Of a DNA stretch of 64,000 bases, positions 32,880 through 42,586 are shown one piece after another; the first letter of the stretch is position 1; every line of letters begins with the position of its first letter. Position numbers and translations under genes: made by a program. The stretch comes from an uncultured Collinsella sp. GTDB lineage: Bacteria; Actinomycetota; Coriobacteriia; Coriobacteriales; Coriobacteriaceae. The notes under the pieces were generated by a model. That model made no database searches. It was not told the origin of the DNA and worked only from the letters and a program-made list of their open reading frames with translations. Location of the stretch: contig CAUDNY010000002.1 in the NCBI GenBank assembly GCA_958450865.1, positions 1 through 64,000 on the forward strand, read 5' to 3'.

Positions 32880-33974
32880 CTAGCAGCGACATACGGCAGC
32901 TAGAAGCACTGCACCAAGCAGGAAAAGCATCACGGAAGCGACGACCCAGTTGCTGTCGCCGGTCTTGGGGAGTGCCGCAGATGTCGCGGTTGCAGCCTTG
33001 GGCTTGGCCGTCTTGGCAACCGTGGTCTTGGTTACTGTCGTTGTTGCCTTGGTTGTCGTGGCCGCGGGTTTCAGCGTAGGATTTGCCGTGGGCTCTGTGG
33101 TGGGCTCTCCGGCAGCGGGGTTTGCGTCGGCGGGAGACTTGTCCGCGCTATCGCTCGGTACCTCGTTCCTGTCGGTCTCCCCCGCCGGAGGCGTAGCGCC
33201 CTCGGGCTCAACCACCACATGCGGTGCCACGACCCCTGCGGCATCCAACACGCCGCTAGCACCAAAGGCCCCTCCGGCAGGCGTCACAAACCGCGCGGAC
33301 ACAAGCGACCCACCCAGGCAAGCAACCCCGCCATCTGCACCGGCCGCATCGAGCCACGAGGCGTCGACGGAAAGCCGACAGCCGGCCGCGCCATCGCCAA
33401 GGCCCGCATCCTGCAGATACATACCGTAAGCGCGCACGCCCGTCCCGGACCCTGTGCCCTCGGCAACGACGCGTCCGCCGCCGCGCACGGTCATGTCGCC
33501 TGCGATCACGCCGGCGACCGCCTCGTCCGTTATATCGGCCCCGTCCGCCCGGGCATCGACGGTGCATCCGTCCACCACAAGCGCCTGCGAGATGTGGATC
33601 CCGCACTGCGAGCCCGTCGCCGCCAGGGTCCCGGTACCGTGAAGCGTCAGGTTGCCCCACACCTCCATGCCGCACAGCGTGATGTCCGCATCGGGCGCAT
33701 ACGACTCCGTCACGGAGTTCTGCCCGGCAAGCGCCAGCACCAGGTCGCCTTCGGCGCCGATGGCCTCGCCCGCGTAGCCGTTAAGCTCCAGGTGGTCGGC
33801 ATCGGTCCAAGCCCAGCCGGGGCCTGACACGCCCGGCTCGTAGTACGTCGCGCCCGAGATGATGAGGCTCTCCGCGCCCGCGGCATAAGAAGGCCCGCCC
33901 AGCAAAACGCATAGGCAGGCCATGGCAACAATCGCAATGTAATGACGGCTGGTGTAGGACTCGGCAGCAAACAT
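32880..33974 (-). CDS. LPXTG cell-wall-anchored surface protein
   Basis: A 364-residue exported protein. The signal peptide (about residues 11-32, IAIVAMACLCVLLGGPSYAAG) is followed by a region of short repeated strands (DLVLALAGQNSVTE, GNLTLHGTGTLAATG, GDMTVRGGGRVVAEG) like beta-helix or carbohydrate-binding surface modules, then a Pro/Thr/Ala/Lys-rich stalk and the sorting signal LPKTGDSN with a hydrophobic span and CRC tail. A sortase should link it to peptidoglycan. ATG 33974 has GGAGCG five bases before it and is preferred over a GTG 63 bases upstream. The ligand is unknown. Confidence 0.8.
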   Translation of the reverse strand: MFAAESYTSRHYIAIVAMACLCVLLGGPSYAAGAESLIISGATYYEPGVSGPGWAWTDADHLELNGYAGEAIGAEGDLVLALAGQNSVTESYAPDADITLCGMEVWGNLTLHGTGTLAATGSQCGIHISQALVVDGCTVDARADGADITDEAVAGVIAGDMTVRGGGRVVAEGTGSGTGVRAYGMYLQDAGLGDGAAGCRLSVDASWLDAAGADGGVACLGGSLVSARFVTPAGGAFGASGVLDAAGVVAPHVVVEPEGATPPAGETDRNEVPSDSADKSPADANPAAGEPTTEPTANPTLKPAATTTKATTTVTKTTVAKTAKPKAATATSAALPKTGDSNWVVASVMLFLLGAVLLAAVCRC

Positions 33975-34037
33975 ACCCGCTCCGATCTTCGCGGGAGCCA
34001 ATAGAATATGCACCAGAAAATGCCCTGGTGGCAGCAC

Positions 34038-34292
34038 TTATTAGTTTAGCGAGATCGATGCAGGAGCAAAGAGAAATCGCGTGGGCAACTCCCACAATTA
34101 GGTGTAAATCGTTTTGCCAGTCGGTGAAAGGAAGAATCGGCTTACAACCTCCGTTTCGATTCTTCAAAAGCGCAGGTAGCATCCTTCAAATTGACAGCAT
34201 GATACTCCGAAGTGAATCTGAACTTGCGTCAAGACATCTCAAGCAATCTGAATTTCGTAATGTAGATGCGATGCAATAAGAACATATATTCG
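34038..34292. other. Intergenic, no gene seen
   Basis: This is AT-rich sequence between the surface-protein promoter region and the 3' end of the AAA+ gene. I see no reading frame or terminator I can support. Confidence 0.4.
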
Positions 34293-35501
34293 TTATGTTT
34301 GGGTGTTGATGATGGAGGGCTGCGTCGCGATTGAACTGCTCTTTCGGGCCTTCTCTACGAATTCGCTGATCCAAGATCTCGTTGTGTTCTTGAGGATCCG
34401 GATGTTTTCGGTCGCTTCAATGTCGATTTCCATCATTGCCCTGTCGGCGATGTCGTCCGGCAATGTCGGCAAGCCACTGGGAGCAGTCTCCCTGTACTTC
34501 TTGGCAAACATGGATACGTATCTTTCGACAAAGAACTTTTTGTCGCTTACGCTTAGCTTGGAGAAGTGGCTCATCAAATTGAAGCGGGAGAGGAGTTCTG
34601 CCGGGAAAGTTTCATTGATCTTCCCGAGGGGGCAGTTTGTCGTGAATACGATGATGAACCCGCGGAGATCGTGCTCCATCCCTTGGGAGTCCGTGAACGA
34701 TCCTGTCTCGAGGAGATCGAGGAAGAAGTTCCAGACGGCGGGTTCAGCTTTCTCGAACTCATCCACCAGGAGAATTCCGGCATCGGACGAGTCGATCTTC
34801 TTTCCCAGCTCGCCTTCTTCGCTTCCCATGTATCCTCTCGGGCTGCCAATCAGGGAGTTTAGAGAGTCCTTGCTGCTGTAGTTCCCAAGATTGACTTTAG
34901 GGAGGGGCTGGCATGGCGCGATTGCCTCGCAGAGAATCTTGGCGACTTCTGTTTTCCCGACACCCGAAGGGCCAAGAAGGAGCAACGAGAACACCGGCTG
35001 CTCGTCGAGCGCGTTGAAGAGCCTGAAGCTGCGCGATCGGGATTCGAAGGAGCGTTTGAATTCGATCTGGCCTATGAGCTCGCTTTCGAGGGTGGTGAGG
35101 ACCTGTTTGAATTCGAGTTCGTCGAGGGATACGAGTGTTCTCTTTACTCTTTTGTCCTTCTGGGCGTCCTTATCGATCTCGATGTCGCATTCTATAATGT
35201 CGTCGAACATGGTTCTCAATTGGTATGCTCCTTCGTTCACGGTTTTATCGTCTCCGATGAAGAGGGTGCCAAAGGGTAGCTGGTGGACGAGGAGCTCGAA
35301 TTTCGATGCCAGCTGAAGATCGCCCGAGAGTAACCCCACAAGTGATGAAACGTCCACGACGAGCTTTTTCTCGGAGAGGAGCTCGGAGATTTGGTCGCTT
35401 CCGTGTAGTTCGAGAAGCGACATCAACTTGAAGCCGCCGTCTCCGAGCTGGTCGATCAGGGCTTTATACTGGGATTTGTTGTATGTGACGAGTTTGCGCA
35501 T
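34293..35501 (-). CDS. ClpA/ClpB-like AAA+ ATPase
   Basis: A 402-residue AAA+ protein of the ClpA/ClpB D2 type. The first 130 residues form a non-ATPase domain without known match. Then come Walker A GPSGVGKTEVAK (near 190), a pore-loop-like GSPRGYMGSEEG, Walker B ILLVDEFEKAEPAVWNFFLDLLE (near 240), sensor FIIVFTTN and an arginine-finger region ELLSRFNLMSHF, followed by a helical C-terminal end. No protease-docking loop (IGF) is apparent. The ATG at 35501 begins 11 bases after the stop of the gene before it; together they form a two-gene operon of unknown purpose in a defence-rich region. Confidence 0.8.
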   Translation of the reverse strand: MRKLVTYNKSQYKALIDQLGDGGFKLMSLLELHGSDQISELLSEKKLVVDVSSLVGLLSGDLQLASKFELLVHQLPFGTLFIGDDKTVNEGAYQLRTMFDDIIECDIEIDKDAQKDKRVKRTLVSLDELEFKQVLTTLESELIGQIEFKRSFESRSRSFRLFNALDEQPVFSLLLLGPSGVGKTEVAKILCEAIAPCQPLPKVNLGNYSSKDSLNSLIGSPRGYMGSEEGELGKKIDSSDAGILLVDEFEKAEPAVWNFFLDLLETGSFTDSQGMEHDLRGFIIVFTTNCPLGKINETFPAELLSRFNLMSHFSKLSVSDKKFFVERYVSMFAKKYRETAPSGLPTLPDDIADRAMMEIDIEATENIRILKNTTRSWISEFVEKARKSSSIATQPSIINTQT

Positions 35502-35512
35502 GGCGTTGCCTA

Positions 35513-36358
35513 TCAAGCCTCGAAGGACACTGCCTGAATGACAGCAAGGATGTCTATGTAATAGCCCTGTTCTACCCGATTGCCGCCGCCGGTCATGGCG
35601 GTGGGTAACGGGTTCTTTCCGCATATAACAATGTCGTTCTGCGGCGTGCGTTTCGGGTCGTCTGGCTGTTGGAAGTAATCGAGGGGGCTCCTCATCTGGG
35701 CCGGGGTGATTTTCCCTTTGCATATCCCGACGATGCCGACCTTTCCGATGAGCAGGTCGTCGATTGTGTACCCGCTTTCGAACATTTCTTCTCCATCGAG
35801 GGGAATCTTTGCGTACAGCGGCGTTCTTCTTCTTGCGCGGTTTCCTCTGAGCTTGAAGGCTGCGCCGTCTCCTATGAAGGATTGCATCATGTGGCCGATG
35901 TCGAGGTCTCCGGCATCGGGGACGGTGATTCCGTCGAAGGTCCCGCTCATGATCGCCATGATGCCTCGAATCTCCTCCTCATTGATGAGCTCCAGCGAGA
36001 CATCGCCGATGTATGCGAGGTCGCCTTCTGCAAGCGTTGTTCCGCTTTCGGGGGCTTTGCAATGCTCCATTATGTCGGCGAGCATCCGGCTATTTGTGTT
36101 CACGTATTCGAGGGTGTCCACGATCTTCTCTTGTTTTTCGTGCCTGACGCTTCCTTCGAGTTTTGCCCTGAGTTTCGTCAGAAAGGGAGGGTTGAGCTCC
36201 GCTTCGGCGTTCAATGATGCTCTCTTTGTCGTCCCGTTCTGGTTTTCCTTGGAGCTTGTAGTCTTGAGTTTGTTGTCCAGGAGCATCCTCGTCTCGAACA
36301 CCTTCTGCTGATTCATGTAGTAGACGGTGAAGAGGCCTGGTATTTTATTTTCTGGCAT
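35513..36358 (-). CDS. DUF6414-like partner of the AAA+ protein
   Basis: A 281-residue soluble protein. The N-terminal LFTVYYMNQQKVFETRMLL and the following charged region (EGSVRHEKQEKIVDTLEYVNTNSRM), then LAEGDLAYIGDVSLELI, recall DUF6414, a family seen in accessory regions, but I rate the match as tentative. The C-terminal half has beta-rich, glycine-containing stretches (KLRGNRARRRTPLY, VGIVGICKGKI) with a cluster of Arg. It is the first gene of the pair with the ClpA-like ATPase (11-base gap), so the ATPase may remodel it or deliver substrates to it. Confidence 0.5.
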   Translation of the reverse strand: MPENKIPGLFTVYYMNQQKVFETRMLLDNKLKTTSSKENQNGTTKRASLNAEAELNPPFLTKLRAKLEGSVRHEKQEKIVDTLEYVNTNSRMLADIMEHCKAPESGTTLAEGDLAYIGDVSLELINEEEIRGIMAIMSGTFDGITVPDAGDLDIGHMMQSFIGDGAAFKLRGNRARRRTPLYAKIPLDGEEMFESGYTIDDLLIGKVGIVGICKGKITPAQMRSPLDYFQQPDDPKRTPQNDIVICGKNPLPTAMTGGGNRVEQGYYIDILAVIQAVSFEA

Positions 36359-36801
36359 AGTTCCTCCGCTCCTTTCCTTTAGCGTAGGGCTGTCGTTGTT
36401 TCCGCCCCTCGTTATCCGCGTACCATCCGTTTCACACCATACGTATCATTGCCACTCCGAAAAAGCAATCGGACCCACCATGCAGCCGAGACGGACAGAA
36501 GACCGTGAGCACAGCGAAGAAGACGTGACTGGCGCATCCTTCAATCTATGCAACAAATGAAATCAAGCCGGCACCGCGCAAGCGCAAAACAAGACCGCTG
36601 GCACTGAAGCGCACGGCAAGTGGAGCATCGGTGCTACTTCTGTACGGGATACCCAAATCGGCTCTCAAGCTCCTCCAGATTTCTCAAGAACAAACGCCTT
36701 CTCATTGATCCAGTTTTCGTTTCAACGTTCGTTTATTCCAGTGCAGTCTTTATCTCAAGTATCCATTCAACTAAATCCGCCGATGGCACCCCACCCGGAA
36801 T
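36359..36801. other. Intergenic with a small coding remnant
   Basis: On the minus strand, 36640-36795 reads GVPSADLVEWILEIKTALE, a stop, then TNVETKTGSMRRRLFLRNLEELESRFGYPVQ in one frame, a possible small gene broken by one stop. The rest, next to the AAA+ operon, should hold its promoter. Confidence 0.3.
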
Positions 36802-38430
36802 TCAAACGTTATGAAGATGCACAAAGAACTTGCGAAGCGCCTCTTGATTCGCCGCATCTTCTCTACAAAATGACTCGACAATGACTCTCGGACTAGCATT
36901 AACCAACACTTTGACATCGCGTTCTGCAGCATCGTTGAGAAGTCGAGCAATCTCCCTGCCCGTCAGTCCCTCCGCTCCCTCAGATATCATCAACTGACTC
37001 GACATCTTTTTATTCAGCTCTGTCCGAGCATAACGCTCAAGTTCTTCGGCGAGCGCCCGTCTTTTCCGCCTTTCGTCTGCACTAAATACTGGTCCAGAGA
37101 GGAGCTCAGAAGCTTTGTCTAGATCGGCATCGATCACTTTCTTGCAATATTTGATAAAGTCATTTTGCGAAAATGGACATTCCCATTTGAGGTCAGATAG
37201 CAGGTAATAAACCTCGAGCACGTCGTGCAAACAATCGACTGAATAATGTGCTCTAGTAACTAAATCATAGTAACGCTGCGCGAGGCCATCTACATTATCG
37301 TCATCAAGATCGTAAGCGCACCGCATACTTTTAGCGATCTCCCTAACTTCGAGGGTATCGCGGTTGCTCGGGTACCGTTTCCAAATGTATGTTTTAAACC
37401 CTTGTTCGAGATCTTCAATATCTACATCGCCTGAAGGGTCGAATGCCTTACCTATCACGGAGAAATCAGAGTATTGCTCGTAAAGAGACACTCTGCGATC
37501 GTATTCCAGCGCCTCCGGACTGAGCCATTCCTCTGGCTTTCCGTTTTGTGGCATGGAAGGTGCGTTCCCCATGGAGGTCAACAAAGCATAATGGACTGCG
37601 TCCCGTAGAGCGTAAAACCGGTTTTGAAGTGCAATTCCTGTATTTTGAAGCACCTCAAGGCTGCAAATTCTTCTGATTAGCTCATGAGCACGAATCATTG
37701 CCCGAGCATTTACGCATCCGCTGGCCTCTACCCCCGCAAGTATGGCGCTATGCATATCAAGGTCTTCCGATGGGCGACAATCTCCCATGAGAATTTCTTT
37801 GGCCAATGCAGACGGGCACGGCTTGAAAGGATAGACTTTCCAAATTAGCTTTTCGCGTACGTCCCTATCGAACTCTCGCATCGATTGCACATCACTTCCT
37901 TCCCAGGCATCTGAAACCAGCATGACCTTCAATCCAAGTCTTTCGACAAGATCGTTCATCGTTCCGAATAGCGCCAAATCGTCGCTATGTTTAGAACGCC
38001 TCTCCACATCATCGAATACAAGAAAGTGCTTCTTTTTGAGCATTAGGCAGGCAACGGATTGTATCCCGACGGCGAGATTCACCGATAATCCCGTTCTTTT
38101 AATTAAAGCCCTCGAAATACCGTTGAGGGCGCCCCCTATAGTTTTGGCAGCAGCTTGCGCCTTCATACCTTTATCGCTAAGGTGTACAAGCGCCATCACA
38201 ATACGTTCGTATAGATCATCAGCAGTGGCAATTCCGAACATGGAAACGCGGACAAGGTTGTATTCGCCCTTTTCGAGATACTCGTTGAGTTTCCCTTCGA
38301 TGAATTGGGTCTTTCCCGATCCCCAATCTCCCTCAAGTGCAATTGCATATTGATTGTCCTTATCCTTGAGATAGGAATCAATATGATCGATGAGCTGATC
38401 AGCAGGCTCTTTTGACCGGCATGTCTCCAT
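36802..38430 (-). CDS. KAP-type P-loop NTPase
   Basis: A 542-residue protein with an N-terminal NTPase of the KAP class: Walker A LEGDWGSGKTQFIEG (near residue 33-47) and Walker B HFLVFDDVERRS (near 135). KAP NTPases occur in several phage-defence modules and are often membrane-associated, but no firm membrane span is seen here except a weak GLSVNLAVGIQSVACLML stretch within the typical KAP insertion. The remaining 350 residues are helical and unassigned. ATG 38430 has AGGAGG six bases before it. It stands alone, 440 bases from the AAA+ pair. Confidence 0.75.
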   Translation of the reverse strand: METCRSKEPADQLIDHIDSYLKDKDNQYAIALEGDWGSGKTQFIEGKLNEYLEKGEYNLVRVSMFGIATADDLYERIVMALVHLSDKGMKAQAAAKTIGGALNGISRALIKRTGLSVNLAVGIQSVACLMLKKKHFLVFDDVERRSKHSDDLALFGTMNDLVERLGLKVMLVSDAWEGSDVQSMREFDRDVREKLIWKVYPFKPCPSALAKEILMGDCRPSEDLDMHSAILAGVEASGCVNARAMIRAHELIRRICSLEVLQNTGIALQNRFYALRDAVHYALLTSMGNAPSMPQNGKPEEWLSPEALEYDRRVSLYEQYSDFSVIGKAFDPSGDVDIEDLEQGFKTYIWKRYPSNRDTLEVREIAKSMRCAYDLDDDNVDGLAQRYYDLVTRAHYSVDCLHDVLEVYYLLSDLKWECPFSQNDFIKYCKKVIDADLDKASELLSGPVFSADERRKRRALAEELERYARTELNKKMSSQLMISEGAEGLTGREIARLLNDAAERDVKVLVNASPRVIVESFCREDAANQEALRKFFVHLHNV

Positions 38431-39178
38431 TATTCCCTCCTGCATCAACTTAGAGCGAAAGATTTCTTTCACTGCGCTATATCAACCCGCAACCGAGGTC
38501 GCCCCGTTCACAACAATGATGGCATAAGCTTGATTGAAAGCTGGCGGTCGAACCATGCTCAGTCCACGTTATGTGTTTTGAGGCGACGCTGATGCGAAAG
38601 TCCGACCCATGGACTCAGGAATCTCGACTATAGATGCGCCCAACTCCAAAGACAACTTCGAAGTTCTAGATTTAGCTACAGCTTTACTGCCACTTACAGT
38701 ACCTAAGCCAGCATCAGCTCCTACCCGTTGCCAAGGCGCGCTTCGTGCCATCTGGATTGTTCTGAAAAGAAAGCGCTTCTTGCGGGCGCGTAGAGGTTCT
38801 TAGTGTCAATGTGTATCAGCCTACCGTGGAGCTCGTGCCAGTGCGGCATGGAACGGCATACCAAAACTGATGCAATAATCAGCGAATAATCACAAGACCG
38901 GAATGGGGTCATGGCGACCTTCCTCGAAAGAGAAGGTCGCCATGACAAGTCACAATTCAACTTGGGGATTACTGAGCTCTTCGGAGAGAGAGTCTACATT
39001 CCAAAGACCTAAGGTATCAGTTCGTTAATGTGACCCTTGGAAACTTTCAAGAATTGTTCAACACAGTAGACAGGTTACTCGACAAGAGAGGCATCGTTTT
39101 GTCTGCCTAATACTATCTATTGCTTTGTATGTAGCAGAACGGCCATCAGACAATTATGCACGATAGCCGTCCCTTCTA
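38431..39178. other. Intergenic, scraps only
   Basis: Short frames appear on both strands (for example plus strand 38609-38803), but none has a ribosome site or recognised motif. A strong hairpin lies at 38906-38944. The stretch separates the KAP gene from the IetAS pair. Confidence 0.4.
38906..38944. repeat. Perfect 15-bp hairpin
   Basis: GTCATGGCGACCTTC pairs exactly with its complement around a nine-base loop. No T tract follows. It resembles in size the long hairpins at 1677-1723 and 5008-5045. Confidence 0.55.
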
Positions 39179-41485
39179 TTAACTCCTTGCCTCAAGACGC
39201 GGCTCAATCCTAAGCTTGATTGGCTGCAAGTTGCGATACTCCTGGAGCGTACTGTTGTAAAGACTGCCATTGTAGCCTGGAGCATCGACCGTCACGACAG
39301 CATAGTAACGAGTGAGCGCATCGGGATCGTTATTGTTACGGAATATGGATTGGAGCGTCAGCTTCGGGTCATACAATGAGCTTGATTTCATGCGTTGTGT
39401 CCTGCTGATGACACTGTCCCACTTCATGTCGTTGGCTCGTAACTCTGATTCTTCCCAGTACTTCTTTGCAGGCTTGCTCACCGGCAAGGTTGATGAGGTG
39501 TAGCCCTGTAGTTCAAGCTCAGCCGCCTTGATACGCCCCTCCTCGGTGGCGAGATTCACCGTATGCCTACAGCTTGTACCTTTGAGCGAGTACGTGAATT
39601 TGTTGGCGTGGGGAATGAGGGTATCTACTATGCAGCTTGAGGTGTAGGCATCCGAATCGTTGGGATTCGTTTTGCAGACTGCAACGATGGTCCAACTGAT
39701 TGTGATAAGCCCCTTCGCCGACTCGATGCCGGGGGCAAATATCGGCAGCGAGACAAGCTGCTTGGGTCTGAGCGTGCCTTGATATAGCGTGGTGACACGG
39801 TTGTCGTCACAGTTCAGACAAGTCGATGGATCATCTGGAGCAATGCCGAAACCGTACTCCTCTCGAACAAAGCTATCACTGTGCTCCGAATTGTGGAGGG
39901 CCAGAGCCCGGGCGAGATGCTGTGTGATATCCTCACTTCGCGACATCATTCTGCCAAGCTTGTGGACGAGTAAGGGGGATGCAAAGCTGGTACCTGCGCT
40001 TGCGCCTAAAGCATTGCCGCTTGAGGCAACCACCACGAATGGCTTGTTGATGTCCCCTCCAAACTCAAGGAGGTCGGGCTTGATTTTGGCACCCTCTCTT
40101 CCCGGACCAACACAGCTATATGGAGCGCGTGCCTTCGTACCATCAGGCAATATACAAAACGCGCCAACTCCGATGCCGTTGACCAGATCAGCTGGTGACT
40201 GCACACGATTATCTGGGCTTGGCAAATCACCGTCATTGCCGGCCGCAATGCAAAAGAGGGGCGGCTCGGCATCGCAGTTGTACGACAGCACATCAAGCGC
40301 ATAAGTAAAGCGGCTGATGTCATCGTCGAGAATGGGGCCAGTGGGGCCAAACGAGAGATTATACAGGTGGATGTCAGGATAGTGCCCGACTACGTACTCG
40401 ATAGCATCAATCGATTCGTAGAGGTCAATGTCGACGGGATCGCTCGGCGGCAGCACTCGAAAGCTCTCAACCTTCACCTCAGGTGCAGGGAGGACGTCAC
40501 TAGCCCCCTTACCGGAAAGCTCGCCATGCAGCACGGCTCCGCAGACACCCGTTCCATGATCGATGCAGTTTTGTTCGGGCAGTGATGCAACGGCATCATG
40601 CGCATTGACATAACCGGCGAGGAGCGGGACATTGGGATTGCATCCGCCATCGAAGACGCCGACGGTCACGGGTGGGACATTCTGGGCTGCAGCAACCTGC
40701 GGTGCTGGCGCGCTCATCGCGCTCCGTATCGGCTCAAAGACGATTCTTCCCATCGGGTGAACCGTGCGCAACGGGTTGATTCTCGCTGCTGCCATAGTGG
40801 CTTCCCTGCTCAACTGTGCGGCGATGAATGTAACGCCGTCTTTGTATGTCCGAACCTCGATTTTGTCACGACCGAGACCTGCTGCCTTGCAGAACAGGTC
40901 TATGGCATCCTCGGCGCTTTCTTGGAGCGGATGAAGCACGGCCTCGACCAGTCCCTCTTTCCATTCCGCATCGAAGCCTAGTATCTTCTCGCCAGGGTCA
41001 AGCAGGTCGAAGGAGCGGATGGACATTACCTCGTTGCGCCATGCATCCGATGCGTTTGACCCGGTGCGAAGCGCGTTCTCAAAATCGGCGATGCCCTTTG
41101 AGGTCGTGCGCAGGAAGTAGAGCTTCGCGAACTCGGGCTGCTCTCCCGCGTCTTCGTCATCACTGTTCTTCTGAGGTTGCACGTTGCCTGTCTTGTATCT
41201 CCTGCCGCCGATGATTTGCAACTCGTCCGAAGAGGTGAGCACCGATGAGGGTGCATAGGACTTTGCTTCGAACTTGGGCTCCATACGTATACAGACCACC
41301 TTTTCCTCGAGATAGGAATCGGGGTCGGTCTGTATCTGCCTGGACACAGTGCCGATATTAGCAAGGAGGCGGTTCCTGGCCTCTTCGTACTCGTGTGGCC
41401 GTGGCCTGGGACCTCCACCGGTTTTCTTCTGAACTGGCTGAGCATACGATTCGCCGTGGGCAAGAATTGGCAGCGGGTCGGACAT
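39179..41485 (-). CDS. ietS: Antiphage subtilisin-like protease IetS
   Basis: A 768-residue S8 (subtilisin) family serine protease without a signal peptide. The triad is visible: Asp in VGVFDGGCNPN (near 275), His in DHGTGVCGAVLHG (near 308) and Ser in GTSFASPLLVH (near 505), with the oxyanion Asn in AAGNDGD. A 260-residue N-terminal region precedes the protease and 250 residues follow. It begins 3 bases after an AAA ATPase gene. This pair matches the IetAS antiphage system, in which both proteins are needed; the trigger and the substrate are not known to me. Confidence 0.85.
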   Translation of the reverse strand: MSDPLPILAHGESYAQPVQKKTGGGPRPRPHEYEEARNRLLANIGTVSRQIQTDPDSYLEEKVVCIRMEPKFEAKSYAPSSVLTSSDELQIIGGRRYKTGNVQPQKNSDDEDAGEQPEFAKLYFLRTTSKGIADFENALRTGSNASDAWRNEVMSIRSFDLLDPGEKILGFDAEWKEGLVEAVLHPLQESAEDAIDLFCKAAGLGRDKIEVRTYKDGVTFIAAQLSREATMAAARINPLRTVHPMGRIVFEPIRSAMSAPAPQVAAAQNVPPVTVGVFDGGCNPNVPLLAGYVNAHDAVASLPEQNCIDHGTGVCGAVLHGELSGKGASDVLPAPEVKVESFRVLPPSDPVDIDLYESIDAIEYVVGHYPDIHLYNLSFGPTGPILDDDISRFTYALDVLSYNCDAEPPLFCIAAGNDGDLPSPDNRVQSPADLVNGIGVGAFCILPDGTKARAPYSCVGPGREGAKIKPDLLEFGGDINKPFVVVASSGNALGASAGTSFASPLLVHKLGRMMSRSEDITQHLARALALHNSEHSDSFVREEYGFGIAPDDPSTCLNCDDNRVTTLYQGTLRPKQLVSLPIFAPGIESAKGLITISWTIVAVCKTNPNDSDAYTSSCIVDTLIPHANKFTYSLKGTSCRHTVNLATEEGRIKAAELELQGYTSSTLPVSKPAKKYWEESELRANDMKWDSVISRTQRMKSSSLYDPKLTLQSIFRNNNDPDALTRYYAVVTVDAPGYNGSLYNSTLQEYRNLQPIKLRIEPRLEARS

Positions 41486-41488
41486 GGC

Positions 41489-42586
41489 TTATGCCTCCTT
41501 CATGTAACGGGAGACCGTCGAGGCGCCGACTCCGACGATCCGCGCAATGTCTCGCACGGTAAGAGCTGGGTTAATTTCTTTGAGTTTTATGCATGCCTCA
41601 CTCTTCTCCTGCTTCGTTTGAGGTTTGCATTTGGAGCACAGCTCGCTCAGAGAAATGATCTCTATGCTCTCGCCCGGGTTCATCACTGATTGGCGCTTAA
41701 TATGCTCGCAAAGCTTGCAAATATCTGCGGCGCTCATGCCCGCGCTTTTCTCGACCATGAAGAAGAGCACCTCTGGCGAGAGCGTGAAGCGGTTGCTGGG
41801 CAGGTGCCTCTCGAAGAGTCGCATGCGTTCGTTCTCCTCGGGAAGCGGCACCTCTACAACTCTGTCGAAGCGCCGCCAAATCGCCCTATCCAGCAACTCC
41901 GGATGATTTGTCGCTGCAAGCACGATGCTGCCCTTAGGGCATGTCTCGATTTCTTTGAGAAGAACGTTCACCAGGCGCTTCAATTCGCCGAGGTCACCCT
42001 CGTCATCACGTCGCTTCGCAATTGCGTCAAACTCGTCCAGGAAGAGCACAACAGGCTGTGCGCGGACATAGTCGAAGACGCTCTTGATGTTTTGCCCGGA
42101 TCGACCGAGATAGCTGGATATCGAGGTTGCGAGGTCGAGCGTTATGAGTGGAAGAGCGAGCTTGTATGCAAGCCAGTTGGCCGTGTATGTCTTACCCACG
42201 CCCGGAGCGCCAATGAAGAGTATGCTGTTCGAGGGTTCGATCCCATCCTCGAAAAACCGCTGAATCAGACCTCTCTCCTTGAGAAAGTCGGCAAGCTCTT
42301 TTGTAGTTGCGGCATCGAGAATGGGATCCGGTAGCTCGGTTGGCTCTATGAGCTCTACCAGGGAGAAGCGGGTCTCTCGGTCGATAGGTAGCGGGTTTAT
42401 CTCGGCTGCGCGGGTAGCCTCGCTTCTCATGTCAGATGCGGCAAGAGCCCCAGCGACCTCCGAAGCGAGATCGGGACGATCACGTCTCAGCTTGCGGGAT
42501 ACCGTGAGCGAGACTGATTCTACGAGTCTTCTGTCATTCTCTAAACAGGCTCTCACCAGCCTAGGTATGTAGTCTATTGCCTCCAT
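41489..42586 (-). CDS. ietA: Antiphage AAA ATPase IetA
   Basis: A 365-residue AAA ATPase of the classical type: Walker A IGAPGVGKTYTANW (near 130), Walker B VVLFLDEFDAIAKRRDD (near 180), sensor and Arg-finger region LAATNHPELLDRAIWRRFDRV. The C-terminus ends with a helix-turn-helix (ALTVRDIARIVGVGASTVSRYM). Together with the subtilase gene that starts 3 bases later it forms the IetAS defence pair. The ATPase probably senses or unfolds a phage-related target for the protease; this is inference from the pairing. Confidence 0.85.
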   Translation of the reverse strand: MEAIDYIPRLVRACLENDRRLVESVSLTVSRKLRRDRPDLASEVAGALAASDMRSEATRAAEINPLPIDRETRFSLVELIEPTELPDPILDAATTKELADFLKERGLIQRFFEDGIEPSNSILFIGAPGVGKTYTANWLAYKLALPLITLDLATSISSYLGRSGQNIKSVFDYVRAQPVVLFLDEFDAIAKRRDDEGDLGELKRLVNVLLKEIETCPKGSIVLAATNHPELLDRAIWRRFDRVVEVPLPEENERMRLFERHLPSNRFTLSPEVLFFMVEKSAGMSAADICKLCEHIKRQSVMNPGESIEIISLSELCSKCKPQTKQEKSEACIKLKEINPALTVRDIARIVGVGASTVSRYMKEA

